A DNA stretch of 64,000 bases from Sulfitobacter sp. F26169L (GTDB lineage: Bacteria; Pseudomonadota; Alphaproteobacteria; Rhodobacterales; Rhodobacteraceae), in the NCBI RefSeq assembly GCF_026410285.1, contig NZ_JAPMLP010000008.1, forward strand, positions 124,001 through 188,000. The letters run 5' to 3'. This document shows, piece after piece, positions 26,081-34,979 of this stretch. The position numbers were made by a program, and so were the translations under genes. Numbering within the stretch: the stretch's first letter is position 1; every line of letters begins with the position of its first letter. Under the pieces are notes generated by a model. The model worked only from the letters and a program-made list of their open reading frames with translations, was not told the origin of the DNA and did not search any database.

Positions 26081-27265
26081 CTAGAAACCTGCGCCGCCAA
26101 AAGCCCTTGGCGCAGCTTCCAGCAATACCACCTGCTTATTGCGGATCGTCGCCACCGCCAGACCACGTTCGTTTGTACCATTGGCACGCAGGCGGAAGAT
26201 GCCGTTCGCCCCCTTGAAACCCGCTCCCTGGGTTAGTGCTCCTCCGGTAAGTGCATTTTTATTGCCGCTCTTAACCAGTGAACCGATGGCCGCGATACCA
26301 TCAAAGGCGAGCCCAGCAATATCATGTGGCCGCTCGCCATAAGCTGCGTTGTAGCGTGATGCAAAAGCTGCACTGGCACCTGGATCGGGCAGGGCAAACC
26401 AGCCCCCCTGAATGCCGGGCAGGGCGAGTGTCTGAGCTGGAATATCCCAACGGGTCAGACCAATATATTGGGAGGAAGAATTGGTCACACCTACGCTGGG
26501 CAGCAGATCAGCAAGCAGCGGAAGGGCTGTGGAAGAATTGGATGTCATAAACAGCGCATTCGCCCCCGAGCTTGCCATGACGGCTTTCACTTTGGGAACG
26601 GATGCACGCACCGCTTCCTGGCTGAGGGCGTATCCAACAGTACCGGACAATGTTGCACCATTCGCCGCAATGGCCTGCTGGATTGCGTTGCGGCCCAACT
26701 GACCACCGATATCGTCCGCATGAAGAACGACGATTTTGCTTTTACCGGCGCGCTTGGCGTAACTTACCAGCCTGTTCGCCGTATTGTCGAACGTTGGCCC
26801 CAAAACAAAAACATTACCGCCCGCAATGGTGGTGTTGTTGGAGAAGGACAGGACATTTACGCCCGACGCGGCCACGGCTAAACCGGCGGCATTGGCTGCC
26901 TCACCATAGACCGGCCCCAGAATGATCTTCGCGCCATCCGAAACCGCTTGGGTAGCAGCAGTTGCAGCGGTGCTTGCCTGACCCGCAGTGCCGTACACCC
27001 GCAGGTCGATTTTCACACCGCCCAGATCACGAATGGCCAGCCGCGCCGCATTTTCAAGGTTTTTGGCTAACAGATTGTCAGCCGCAGACCCACCACGGGG
27101 AATCAGCAACGCTACTGGAACTGGCGCGCTGGGGTCGATTTTGGGGCCGCCGGCACTGCTAAGTCCGCCCAGCGCTGCAGGATCACAAGCTGACAACAAC
27201 ATTGCAAATATTGGCAATATCAATAGCCGAAAGGGCTTTCGGATGGTGCGCATAATGGCAAACAT
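26081..27265 (-). CDS. LpoA-like lipoprotein/periplasmic binding-fold penicillin-binding-protein activator
   Basis: A 394-aa lipoprotein: the signal peptide ends in a lipobox LLSAC (lipid-modified Cys near residue 27). The mature part has the type I periplasmic binding fold (VALLIPRGGSAADNLLAKNL, then KIILGPVYGEAANAAG and GGNVFVLGPTFDNTANRLVS). This is the C-terminal domain of LpoA/YraM, which activates penicillin-binding protein 1A in gammaproteobacteria. The N-terminal TPR domain of LpoA is absent. The divergent rsmI and the following yraN repeat the yraM-yraL(rsmI)-yraN association known in other bacteria. The start at 27265 has GGGGAG 10 bp ahead. Confidence 0.85.
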   Translation of the reverse strand: MFAIMRTIRKPFRLLILPIFAMLLSACDPAALGGLSSAGGPKIDPSAPVPVALLIPRGGSAADNLLAKNLENAARLAIRDLGGVKIDLRVYGTAGQASTAATAATQAVSDGAKIILGPVYGEAANAAGLAVAASGVNVLSFSNNTTIAGGNVFVLGPTFDNTANRLVSYAKRAGKSKIVVLHADDIGGQLGRNAIQQAIAANGATLSGTVGYALSQEAVRASVPKVKAVMASSGANALFMTSNSSTALPLLADLLPSVGVTNSSSQYIGLTRWDIPAQTLALPGIQGGWFALPDPGASAAFASRYNAAYGERPHDIAGLAFDGIAAIGSLVKSGNKNALTGGALTQGAGFKGANGIFRLRANGTNERGLAVATIRNKQVVLLEAAPRAFGGAGF

Positions 27266-27353
27266 GGTAACGGTACTCCCCAGTCAATTGTGCGGGCAAC
27301 GGCCCAAATAGTGATTGCGGCAATCATATCGTGTCCAAAGGGCGGGTCCAGCG

Positions 27354-28226
27354 TTGAATATCCATAAGCAAAAGTTAGCAGCCGGCATAACATTCGTGGG
27401 TGTCCCGATTGGGACGGCGCGCGATATTACGCTACGTGCCCTCGATGTATTGGCCAGCGCCGATATGTTGGCGGCAGAAGACACCCGAAGCCTCCTTAAG
27501 CTTATGGATATACATGGAATTTCGCTGGACGGCCGGCGAATCACGGCCCTGCATGATCACTCAAGCGAGAGCGCAGTGGATCGATTGGTTAAAGCCGCAC
27601 AAGAGGGAAAATCAGTTGCTTATGCCTCTGAGGCAGGGATGCCACTTATCGCTGATCCGGGGTTCGAGCTTTCGCGCGCTGCGACCCGAGCAGGTGTAAG
27701 CGTTACCTGTGCGCCCGGTCCCTCTGCGGTGCTGACCGCGCTCGCGCTCGGCGGATTGCCCACTGATGCATTCTACTTTGCCGGTTTTTTACCCAGCAGT
27801 AAGGCTGCAAGGCTGAGCGCGCTTGAGGGTCTGCGAGATACGCGGGCCACATTGGTTTTTTACGAATCGCCAAAACGGATCGGAGCAATGTTGCGGGATG
27901 CCGCAACGGCCCTTGGAGGTGAGCGGATGGCGGCGGTCTGTCGGGAATTGACCAAAAAATTCGAAGAAGTCCGGCGCGGCTCACTGACAGAGCTAGCAGA
28001 ATTTTACAGTAGCAATACCCCGAAAGGCGAGATCGTCGTTCTGGTGGATCGTGGCGATTTAGAAACTATTAATCCGGATGATTTAGAAACGTCTCTGAAA
28101 GCTGCGCTAAAGGAACTGTCGATGCGCGATGCGGTGGATTTGGTTGCGAAGGCCCACGCACTGCCGCGCCGACAAGTTTATCAGCAGGCGTTGGAACTGA
28201 ACACACAGAAGGACGGATCGGAATGA
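27354..28226 (+). CDS. rsmI: 16S rRNA (cytidine1402-2'-O)-methyltransferase
   Basis: A SAM-dependent methyltransferase of the tetrapyrrole-methylase fold (290 aa) acting on C1402 in the ribosomal P site. Signatures are VGVPIGTARDITLRALDVL, ADMLAAEDTRSLLKLMDIHG, YASEAGMPLIADPGFEL, CAPGPSAVLTALALGGLPTD and FYESPKRIGAML. The likely start is TTG 27354-27356, giving MNIHKQKLAAGITFVG; an earlier TTG at 27315 would add an atypical 13 residues. AAGGGCGGG lies upstream of the chosen start. It is divergent from the LpoA-like gene and overlaps yraN by 4 bp (ATGA). Confidence 0.95.
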   Translation: MNIHKQKLAAGITFVGVPIGTARDITLRALDVLASADMLAAEDTRSLLKLMDIHGISLDGRRITALHDHSSESAVDRLVKAAQEGKSVAYASEAGMPLIADPGFELSRAATRAGVSVTCAPGPSAVLTALALGGLPTDAFYFAGFLPSSKAARLSALEGLRDTRATLVFYESPKRIGAMLRDAATALGGERMAAVCRELTKKFEEVRRGSLTELAEFYSSNTPKGEIVVLVDRGDLETINPDDLETSLKAALKELSMRDAVDLVAKAHALPRRQVYQQALELNTQKDGSE

Positions 28227-28603
28227 AGGTATCCCAGACGCGCAAACACCGTGGTAGTATGTCATTCCACGCAGGACTGGCCGCTGAAAATCGTATCGCG
28301 CAAGATTACGAAAGACGCGGATTTCCCGTAGCGCGCCAAAGATGGCGGGGAAAAACGGGGGAAGTGGATTTGATTGTAAAAGATGGCGAAGGTTTAATCT
28401 TTATCGAGGTTAAACAGAGCCGCAGCTTTGAACGCGCAGCCCACCGGGTGAGCGCTGCGCAGATGCGGCGCATTTACTCCTGTGCAGAGGAATATCTGGG
28501 CACGCAGCCGCTCGGCAGTCTAACGGACGTGCGCTTTGACGTCGCGTTGGTAAACGGACACGGCGAGACCCAGATCATTGAAAATGCCTTTGCGCACTGT
28601 TGA
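28223..28603 (+). CDS. YraN family (UPF0102) endonuclease-fold protein
   Basis: A 126-aa protein with the restriction-endonuclease-like fold of the YraN family. The core motif GEVDLIVKDGEGLIFIEVK carries the D and the E-x-K acidic/basic triad. FHAGLAAENRIAQDYERRGF is the usual N-terminal helix. YraN is widespread and linked to DNA recombination and the stringent response, but the biochemical role is not settled. It is translationally coupled to rsmI. Confidence 0.9.
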   Translation: MKVSQTRKHRGSMSFHAGLAAENRIAQDYERRGFPVARQRWRGKTGEVDLIVKDGEGLIFIEVKQSRSFERAAHRVSAAQMRRIYSCAEEYLGTQPLGSLTDVRFDVALVNGHGETQIIENAFAHC

Positions 28604-28627
28604 AGGCATTGCGTAGGGCGCCCTGCT

Positions 28628-28645
28628 TTGTCATCAAGATGACAA
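28628..28645 (+). promoter_or_regulatory. Hairpin just upstream of the gshB ribosome-binding site
   Basis: TTGTCAT (28628-28634) and ATGACAA (28639-28645) form a perfect 7-bp stem with a 4-nt loop CAAG. It ends 6 bp before the Shine-Dalgarno AAGGA (28651-28655) of gshB and could influence its translation, or act as a weak intergenic processing or termination signal after yraN. Confidence 0.35.
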
Positions 28646-28661
28646 CAGTAAGGAAAAGCCC

Positions 28662-29597
28662 ATGAGAATTGCATTTCAGATGGACCCGATCGGGGCCGTG
28701 AATATTGACGCAGACAGCAGCTTCCGCCTAGCCGAAGAGGCGCAGGCACGGGGGCATACGCTCTTTTTCTACACGCCGGATCATCTGGCGTATCAGGAGG
28801 GGCGGATCACAGCGCGTGGTCAGGATATGACCGTTCAGCGCGTTGCGGACACCCCCGCCGTGTTGGGGGAAATGCGGGAAGTGGACCTGGCAGAGTTTGA
28901 CGTTGTCTGGTTGCGGCAGGACCCGCCCTTTGACATGCACTACATTACCTCTACCCATCTGCTCGACCGGATTGCAGAGACAACATTGGTTGTAAATAAT
29001 CCGTTCTGGGTGCGCAATTATCCCGAAAAACTGCTGGTACTTGATTTCCCCGATCTGACCCCGCCAACAACAATTGCCCGTGATCTGGCGACGATAAAAG
29101 CGTTCAAGGAAAAGCACGGCGATGTGATACTAAAGCCGCTGTACGGCAACGGCGGCGCCGGAGTGTTCAAGCTTACCAAGGACGATCGCAACCTGAGTTC
29201 ACTGCACGAGTTGTTCACCGCTTTTTCGCGTGAGCCGCTGATTGTGCAAAAATTTCTGCCGGATGTGTCCAAAGGGGACAAGCGCGTCATTCTGGTTGAT
29301 GGTGAGCCGGTTGGCGCGATAAACCGTGTGCCTGCCGAAGGTGAAACACGATCAAACATGCACGTTGGCGGGCGGCCGGAAAAAGTGGGGCTGAGCGCGC
29401 GGGACCACGAAATCTGCAAGCGAATTGGCGGGCTGTTGAAGGAGAAAGGGCAGGTTTTTGTGGGCATCGACGTGATCGGCGACTATCTGACCGAAATCAA
29501 CGTGACCTCCCCGACCGGCATTCAGGAACTTGAGCGTTTCGATGGTGTAAACATTGCCGCAAAAATCTGGGATGTGATCGAGGCCAAGCGCGCATGA
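28662..29597 (+). CDS. gshB: Glutathione synthetase
   Basis: An ATP-grasp ligase (311 aa) that joins gamma-glutamylcysteine and glycine. [20 protein letters not shown] is the classical N-terminus. [13 protein letters not shown], the ATP-grasp loop [14 protein letters not shown] and [18 protein letters not shown]-type sequence at the C-terminus ([15 protein letters not shown]) confirm it. The gene follows yraN, a conserved order, and its stop overlaps the start of the following hydrolase by 4 bp. Confidence 0.97.
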   Translation: MRIAFQMDPIGAVNIDADSSFRLAEEAQARGHTLFFYTPDHLAYQEGRITARGQDMTVQRVADTPAVLGEMREVDLAEFDVVWLRQDPPFDMHYITSTHLLDRIAETTLVVNNPFWVRNYPEKLLVLDFPDLTPPTTIARDLATIKAFKEKHGDVILKPLYGNGGAGVFKLTKDDRNLSSLHELFTAFSREPLIVQKFLPDVSKGDKRVILVDGEPVGAINRVPAEGETRSNMHVGGRPEKVGLSARDHEICKRIGGLLKEKGQVFVGIDVIGDYLTEINVTSPTGIQELERFDGVNIAAKIWDVIEAKRA

Positions 29598-30499
29598 GTC
29601 TTGCGCGCCGGTTGCTTAACCCTTGGTTGCGCAGGGTCGAAAAGCGGCGCCTGCGCAACGGGTCTCCGGAAACCTTGCGCAAAGCGCTGGAAGTGCAGGC
29701 GCGCCTGTTCTTCCATCCGCCATTCGGCACGAGCCGTCACTGGACCAGTTTCGGCAACGTTCCTTGCCTTACCCTCAATTCGCGCAGCGAGACCGCCAAT
29801 CGGGTGCTGTTTTATATTCACGGCGGCGGTTTTGTTTTTGGCAGCCCGAATACGCACAGCGCCATGGCCGCGAACCTAGCGCACCGGCTCGGCGCGCGGG
29901 CGATTATGCCAAAATACCGGCTTGCGCCCGAGGCTGCTTTCCCCGCGGCGCCGCAAGATGTGCGCGATGCGTGGGACGGTCTGTTGGCCAGCGGCGTTGA
30001 TCCTGCCAGCGTTGTAATCGGAGGGGACAGTGCGGGCGGCGCGCTGGCTTTTGGTCTGGTTTCGACACTCTGTGAAGAGAGCGCGCCACTTCCGGGTGCA
30101 GTGTTCGGTTTTTCTCCTCTTACCGACCTTACGTACAGCGGAGAAAGTTTTGAGCGGAATGCAGAAAGTGATGTCGTGCTGCCAGCGGAACGGGCAGCCG
30201 AGCTTGCGGAAATGCTTCTGCAGGGTCACGCCGGTAACACGCCAAGCGTGAGCCCGTTGTTTGGTACGTTCAAAGATGCCCCGCCCGCTTGGATTACGGT
30301 AGGAGATACCGAAATTCTGCTGGATGATGCGCGCAGGCTTGCTGCGCGGTTGGAGGAATATAACGGCACGGTCGATCTGGTGATCGAGAAAGATCTACCT
30401 CACGTCTGGCCGATTTTTCACAACATCCTGCCCGAGGGCCGAAAAACATTGGATGCGCTCGCGTTTTGGATCAGGCAACAGCAAAACTGGGAAGCCTGA
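29594..30499 (+). CDS. Alpha/beta hydrolase (hormone-sensitive-lipase group)
   Basis: A 301-aa esterase-type hydrolase. The oxyanion motif HGGGFVFGS (residues 76-84) and the nucleophile motif GGDSAGG (nucleophile Ser near residue 141) define the HSL/family IV esterases. The catalytic Asp and His are likely in [15 protein letters not shown] and DLPHVWPIF. The N-terminal region [19 protein letters not shown] is basic. The substrate is unknown. It is coupled to gshB by an ATGA overlap. Its 3' end overlaps the opposing comM gene by 29 bp. Confidence 0.92.
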   Translation: MSLARRLLNPWLRRVEKRRLRNGSPETLRKALEVQARLFFHPPFGTSRHWTSFGNVPCLTLNSRSETANRVLFYIHGGGFVFGSPNTHSAMAANLAHRLGARAIMPKYRLAPEAAFPAAPQDVRDAWDGLLASGVDPASVVIGGDSAGGALAFGLVSTLCEESAPLPGAVFGFSPLTDLTYSGESFERNAESDVVLPAERAAELAEMLLQGHAGNTPSVSPLFGTFKDAPPAWITVGDTEILLDDARRLAARLEEYNGTVDLVIEKDLPHVWPIFHNILPEGRKTLDALAFWIRQQQNWEA

Positions 30500-31985
30500 A
30501 GCTTACCGCCTCGGCGATATGGGGTTTGCGGACATCGGCAGATCCGTCAAGATCGGCGATGGTGCGCGCCACACGCAAAACACGGTGATAGCCGCGCGCC
30601 GACAGGCTGAACCGTTTGGCAGCGCGCAAAAGTAGATCACGACCTTCTGCATCGGGGGCTGCAATGGACTCTAGCATATCGCCTTGCGCATCTGCGTTGC
30701 TGGCAAGGTTGCCTTTTGGCGCAAATCGCGCCAGTTGGATATCACGCGCTTGCGCCACGCGGGCAGCAACAGTGGACGAATGTTCTCCAGAGGCCGGTAG
30801 GTCCAGGTCGGAATAGGCGACGGGAGGAACATCGACCCGCAAATCAAAGCGATCCATAAGTGGCCCCGATATCCGGCCCATATAGTCGTCCCCGCACTGC
30901 GGCACGCGTGCGCAGGCGCGGGCCGGGTCAGGCAGATAGCCGCATTTGCAGGGGTTTGCCGCAGCGACCAGCATAAATCGGCAGGGGTATTTCACATGTG
31001 CGTTCGCGCGCGAGATCATGACTTCCCCTGTTTCGATAGGCTGGCGCAGGGTTTCCAGTACGTTGCGTGCGAATTCGGGAAATTCATCCATGAACAGAAC
31101 ACCGTTATGGGCAAGACTGACCTCGCCGGGTTTGGCGTTGCGTCCGCCTCCGATTATTGCTGCCATGGATGCAGTGTGGTGGGGGTCGCGGAACGGGCGC
31201 GCACGGCTGATCCCGCCTTCGTCGAGCAAACCGGCGAGGGAATGGACCATGGATGTGCCCAATGCTTCGGCAGCCGAAAGTGGCGGCAAGATGCCCGGAA
31301 GACAGGATGCGAGCATGGATTTACCTGAACCGGGGGTGCCAACCATGATCAGGTGATGTCGGCCAGCGGCGGCAACTTCCAGGGCGCGTTTGGCGCGTTC
31401 CTGTCCTTTTACTTCGCGCAAGTCGCGGCTGTGTTGCTGCGGCGCAACCTCGCCGGGTTCGGCGGGGGGCAATGGCACCTGTCCGGTGTAGTGGCGCACA
31501 ACATCGCCCAACGATTGCGCAGCGATGACCTGACAGGCGTTTACCCACGCGGCCTCTGCCCCTGATCCGGCTGGGCAAAGCAGGCTTCGCTCGTCCTGCG
31601 CCGCTGCCACCGCAGCAGGAAGGGCGCCGACAACCGGTACCAGTGAGCCGTCGAGAGACAGTTCGCCGAGCGCGACAACGGTTTCGACTACGTCTTTTGG
31701 CAGAATATCGAGGGCAGCCAGCAAAGCCAGTGCAATGGGAAGGTCAAAATGGCTACCCTCTTTTGGCAGATCAGCAGGGCTCAGGTTGATGGTGATGCGT
31801 TTGGAGGGAAGCGCGATCGCCATCGAGGTAAGCGCTGTACGCACACGGTCGCGCGCTTCAGAAACTGCCTTGTCAGGTAGCCCTACGATGGAAAATGCCG
31901 GCAACCCGGGCGTGACGGCGCATTGCACTTCGACAATGCGCGCCTCGACCCCTTGAAACGCTACGCTGTACGCGCGTGCAACCAT
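30471..31985 (-). CDS. comM: YifB/ComM-family Mg-chelatase-like AAA+ ATPase
   Basis: A 504-aa hexameric helicase-type ATPase. ComM promotes branch migration during natural transformation and is widely conserved in bacteria. Domains: an N-terminal Lon-protease-like fold (GVEARIVEVQCAVTPGLPAF, SPADLPKEGSHFDLPIALAL), then the AAA+ core with Walker A GTPGSGKSML (about residues 218-227) and Walker B in GVLFMDEFPEFARNVLE, and a C-terminal Mg_chelatase_C region (FSLSARGYHRVLRVARTIAD). Zinc-like cysteines appear in AANPCKCGYLPDPARAC. It is monocistronic. Confidence 0.95.
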   Translation of the reverse strand: MVARAYSVAFQGVEARIVEVQCAVTPGLPAFSIVGLPDKAVSEARDRVRTALTSMAIALPSKRITINLSPADLPKEGSHFDLPIALALLAALDILPKDVVETVVALGELSLDGSLVPVVGALPAAVAAAQDERSLLCPAGSGAEAAWVNACQVIAAQSLGDVVRHYTGQVPLPPAEPGEVAPQQHSRDLREVKGQERAKRALEVAAAGRHHLIMVGTPGSGKSMLASCLPGILPPLSAAEALGTSMVHSLAGLLDEGGISRARPFRDPHHTASMAAIIGGGRNAKPGEVSLAHNGVLFMDEFPEFARNVLETLRQPIETGEVMISRANAHVKYPCRFMLVAAANPCKCGYLPDPARACARVPQCGDDYMGRISGPLMDRFDLRVDVPPVAYSDLDLPASGEHSSTVAARVAQARDIQLARFAPKGNLASNADAQGDMLESIAAPDAEGRDLLLRAAKRFSLSARGYHRVLRVARTIADLDGSADVRKPHIAEAVSFRLPSFAVA

Positions 31986-32032
31986 TTTCCGACTCCGTGC
32001 TTACCCGAAGGTTAACGTACGGCAGCGAGTCT

Positions 32033-32719
32033 TTAGGAATGGTTAACGGGCCACGGCAGCGTGCGCCCCGCCGGAGGGTATGGAAAAGGATCGTACGTGG
32101 CTTTCAAACCTTCGCTGCGCCATGTCGCAAAATCAGGGTCTTTCAGTGTGGTCATGCAATATGCGCGTGCATCATCGGACACCGGCAAGGCGTAGCCAAT
32201 GATACGCGCACAAACCGGCGCGTAAAATACATCGGCCAGCGAATACATCCCGAAAAGCCATGGCCCGTCCGTGGCTTTCTCACGTGCGAAACGCCATAGC
32301 GTTTCAATACGCGCGAGGTCATCCAACACTGCATCTGACGGCGTAAACTTTGCATCGACATGGGCTAGTTGCATGGGGCAATTCCCGCGTAATGCAGCAA
32401 AACCGGTTGCCATTTCTGCACAGAGCCATCGCGCGCGGATGCGTGCACTAACGTCCTTGGGCCACATTGCGATGTTGCTATGCCGCTCGGCCAGTGTCTC
32501 GGCCATGGCCAGGCTTTCGCCGATTACATCACCTTCCGGTGTGCGCAAAGCTGGCACCAGACGAGCGGGGGCAAGACTCGCCATATCCTGTGCCATTGTG
32601 TTGCTGTACAGGCCAACCGGATGCACCTGATACGGTAGACTGAATTTTTGCAGCATTAGCCAGCCGCGCAAAGACCAGCTTGAGAATGTGCGGTCACCGA
32701 TAAAAAGATCATATTCCAT
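32033..32719 (-). CDS. Glutathione S-transferase
   Basis: A 228-aa protein with an N-terminal thioredoxin-fold domain (YDLFIGDRTFSSWSLRGWLM, with the candidate catalytic Ser-Ser-Trp-Ser loop) and the glutathione-binding cis-Pro region LVPALRTPEGDVIGESLAM. The C-terminal helical domain follows (GPWLFGMYSLADVFYAPVCA). The start is ATG 32719; a TTG 12 codons upstream is rejected as it adds an atypical N-terminus. The substrate is not known. It sits between comM and the histidine-phosphatase/cobU pair. Confidence 0.9.
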   Translation of the reverse strand: MEYDLFIGDRTFSSWSLRGWLMLQKFSLPYQVHPVGLYSNTMAQDMASLAPARLVPALRTPEGDVIGESLAMAETLAERHSNIAMWPKDVSARIRARWLCAEMATGFAALRGNCPMQLAHVDAKFTPSDAVLDDLARIETLWRFAREKATDGPWLFGMYSLADVFYAPVCARIIGYALPVSDDARAYCMTTLKDPDFATWRSEGLKATYDPFPYPPAGRTLPWPVNHS

Positions 32720-32778
32720 GGATACAGCAATATTCTGATGCGGCGTCGGCGGCAAATCAATTTACGTTCCGGAAGCCA

Positions 32779-33363
32779 TCAGGGAAGGTGGTTGATCCGC
32801 TCAACCTGCCAATCTTCGCCGCCCTGATGGTGCAATGTGGTGACCGAAATATTGTCGATTTTGTGTGACATCGCTTCAAAAGCAGTGACGCCCAGCGCCC
32901 GTTGTACCTGAGTTAGAATCACGCCGAAATGCGCGACTGCGATGATATGGGCGTCGGGATAGCTGTTATTCATCCGGTCCACGACGGCGCTAACCCGCTG
33001 CATCGTCTGGTTCCAGCTTTCACCGTCAGGCGCGCGTATGTCCCCCGGCTGGTCCCAGAATGCGCGGCTGAGTTCAGGATCCCGTATGGCCACGGCATCA
33101 AATCGCATCCCGTCCCAGACGCCAAAATCGATTTCGCGCAAATCGGGTTCGTGTGGCAGACGGGTGTGGGTCTGTCCCGCCAAGGCGTCAGCCGTATGTA
33201 CAGAGCGGATCAGATCGGACGACACCATGATGGCCCGTTGCGGCAAATGCCTGCGCACGCGGCCTAGCAAAGCGGTATCGGATAAATCGGCAGGCACGTC
33301 CCGCCAACCGACAAAAGATTTCTCATGCGTAGGGCCATGGCGCACCCAATGCCACGTTGTCAC
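32779..33363 (-). CDS. Histidine phosphatase family protein (CobC-like)
   Basis: A 194-aa phosphatase of the phosphoglycerate-mutase-like clan. The catalytic RHG is in WVRHGPTHEKSFVGW, the second Arg in SDLIRSVHTAD, Glu in REIDFGVWDGM and the second His in AVAHFGVILTQV. It overlaps cobU by 4 bp with a GTG start, so the two are co-translated. This position suggests alpha-ribazole-phosphate phosphatase (CobC) activity in cobalamin synthesis, though the sequence alone does not fix the substrate. Confidence 0.88.
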   Translation of the reverse strand: MTTWHWVRHGPTHEKSFVGWRDVPADLSDTALLGRVRRHLPQRAIMVSSDLIRSVHTADALAGQTHTRLPHEPDLREIDFGVWDGMRFDAVAIRDPELSRAFWDQPGDIRAPDGESWNQTMQRVSAVVDRMNNSYPDAHIIAVAHFGVILTQVQRALGVTAFEAMSHKIDNISVTTLHHQGGEDWQVERINHLP

Positions 33364-33881
33364 GGTAACCTTCCTTTCAGCACCTGTGGCAGACCGGCAA
33401 TTACCATCACGGCAAGGTCGGCATCCCGCGCGAGGGCGATGTTCAGCCTGCCTTGTGCTTCGCGGAATCGCCGCGCCAGTTTGTTGTCAGGCACGATGCC
33501 GTGCCCCACCTCGTTGGAGACGATTACCCAAGGTGCCGCACAGTTGTGAAGTGCATAGAGCAATGCGGCAGTAGCCTTGCCTAGATCGGCGTTCTGCATC
33601 ATCTGGTTGCTCAGCCACATGGTTGCGCAGTCGATCAATACTGGCCTGTCGGGCGACAACTCGGCAAGCGGCGCTGTCAAGTCCAATGGCTCCTCTATCG
33701 TGGTCCAGCGGGCATCGCGACGGTTCTGGTGAAGCGTGACGCGTTGTTTTGTCTCGTCATCTCCGATCCGGCCAGTTGCCAGATAGACAGGGGGCAACAT
33801 ACTGGAAAGGATATAGCTTTCGGCCCATTCGGATTTGCCCGATGCTGCGCCCCCTAGAATGAATGTTCCTTTCGGCAACAT
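33360..33881 (-). CDS. cobU: Adenosylcobinamide kinase/adenosylcobinamide-phosphate guanylyltransferase
   Basis: A bifunctional enzyme (173 aa) of the nucleotide-loop assembly in cobalamin synthesis (also named cobP). The P-loop GGAASGKSEWAE (residues 8-19) is followed by PVYLATGRIGDDETKQR, the guanylylated His in VTLHQNRRDARWTTIEEP, and VIVSNEVGHGIVPDN near the C-terminus. The start at 33881 with AAAGGGG upstream is preferred. Other cobalamin genes are not in the window, and I see no B12 riboswitch upstream. Confidence 0.95.
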   Translation of the reverse strand: MLPKGTFILGGAASGKSEWAESYILSSMLPPVYLATGRIGDDETKQRVTLHQNRRDARWTTIEEPLDLTAPLAELSPDRPVLIDCATMWLSNQMMQNADLGKATAALLYALHNCAAPWVIVSNEVGHGIVPDNKLARRFREAQGRLNIALARDADLAVMVIAGLPQVLKGRLP

Positions 33882-33897
33882 TTTTCGCGCCCCTTTT

Positions 33898-33923
33898 TGA
33901 ACCAACTCGCCCGTTCATGCGTA
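33898..33923 (+). promoter_or_regulatory. Possible RpoE/ECF-type promoter for rpoHII
   Basis: TGAACC (33898-33903) and CGTA (33920-33923) are separated by 16 bp. This resembles the TGATCC / CGTA-type elements recognised by RpoE-ChrR group sigma factors, which control rpoHII in Rhodobacter. The match is partial (one mismatch in the -35). Confidence 0.35.
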
Positions 33924-33977
33924 GTATTAACAACACGTTGCCACAAGGTGGCGGCTTGAACCAGGGGGACGAAACAG

Positions 33978-34856
33978 ATGGCAATTGGAACCGCGCAGGA
34001 CTTTTCACTGACCCGCACTGCAATGAAAGCCGAACTTTTGGATGCAGAGACAGAGCTTAAGCTCGCCTACGCATGGCGGGACGAGCGTGATGAGGCGGCC
34101 TTGCATCGCTTGATCACAGCTTACATGCGGCTTGCGATCTCCATGGCATCTAAATTCAAACGCTACGGCGCGCCGATGAACGATCTTGTTCAGGAAGCGG
34201 GTCTTGGGCTAATGAAAGCTGCGGATAAATTTGATCCTGATCGTGGTGTGCGCTTTTCAACCTATGCCGTCTGGTGGATCAAAGCGTCGATTCAGGATCA
34301 CGTGATGCGCAACTGGTCAATGGTACGCACCGGTTCGACATCTTCGCAGAAGTCGCTGTTCTTCAACATGCGCCGCGTTCAGGCGCGGCTTGAGCGTGAG
34401 GCCGCAAGTGCGGGCGAGGAACTGGACCGCCACCAGCTTCGTCAGATGATTTCGACCGAGATCGGTGTGCCTCTGCGTGATGTCGAGATGATGGAGGGGC
34501 GTTTGTCCGGCTCCGATTATTCGCTGAATGCCACACAATCAGCCGAGGATGAAGGCCGCGAGTGGATTGACGCACTGGAGGATGACAGCGCGCAAGCCGC
34601 CGAAAACGTCGAGCTGCGTCACGACACTGAGCAGTTGCGCGCTTGGTTGCTATCGGCGATGGCGGCGTTGAATGAGCGTGAGCAGTTTATCGTGCGCGAG
34701 CGCAAGCTGCGTGATGAGCCTCGCACATTGGAAAGTTTGGGCGCTGAGTTGAGCCTGAGCAAAGAGCGCGTGAGACAGCTTGAGGCAGCGGCCTTCCAGA
34801 AAATGCGTAAATCACTTGAAATGCAATCGCAGGAAGTTTTCCACTTTCTGAACTGA
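33978..34856 (+). CDS. rpoH: Alternative sigma factor RpoH, RpoHII type
   Basis: A sigma-70-family factor (292 aa) of the heat-shock subgroup. Region 2 has AYMRLAISMASKFKRYGAP then MNDLVQEAGLGLMKAADKFD and GVRFSTYAVWWIKASIQDHV. The RpoH-type 2.4-3.0 segment is MRNWSMVRTGSTSSQKSLFF. Region 4 helix-turn-helix is TLESLGAELSLSKERVRQLE. The sequence resembles the second rhodobacterial paralogue, RpoHII, which controls the singlet-oxygen response, rather than RpoHI. It is separated from the divergent cobU by about 96 bp. Confidence 0.93.
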   Translation: MAIGTAQDFSLTRTAMKAELLDAETELKLAYAWRDERDEAALHRLITAYMRLAISMASKFKRYGAPMNDLVQEAGLGLMKAADKFDPDRGVRFSTYAVWWIKASIQDHVMRNWSMVRTGSTSSQKSLFFNMRRVQARLEREAASAGEELDRHQLRQMISTEIGVPLRDVEMMEGRLSGSDYSLNATQSAEDEGREWIDALEDDSAQAAENVELRHDTEQLRAWLLSAMAALNEREQFIVRERKLRDEPRTLESLGAELSLSKERVRQLEAAAFQKMRKSLEMQSQEVFHFLN

Positions 34857-34979
34857 TCGCGGCGGCGTTTTCGGGGATACCAGCAGAAAATCGGACAGAA
34901 GCCAGGTTTCACTAGGGTCTGGCGTTGCACTCCGCTGACGCCTATGTTGAACCGGTACTGGTGATCCGAGGGGCGCGCG

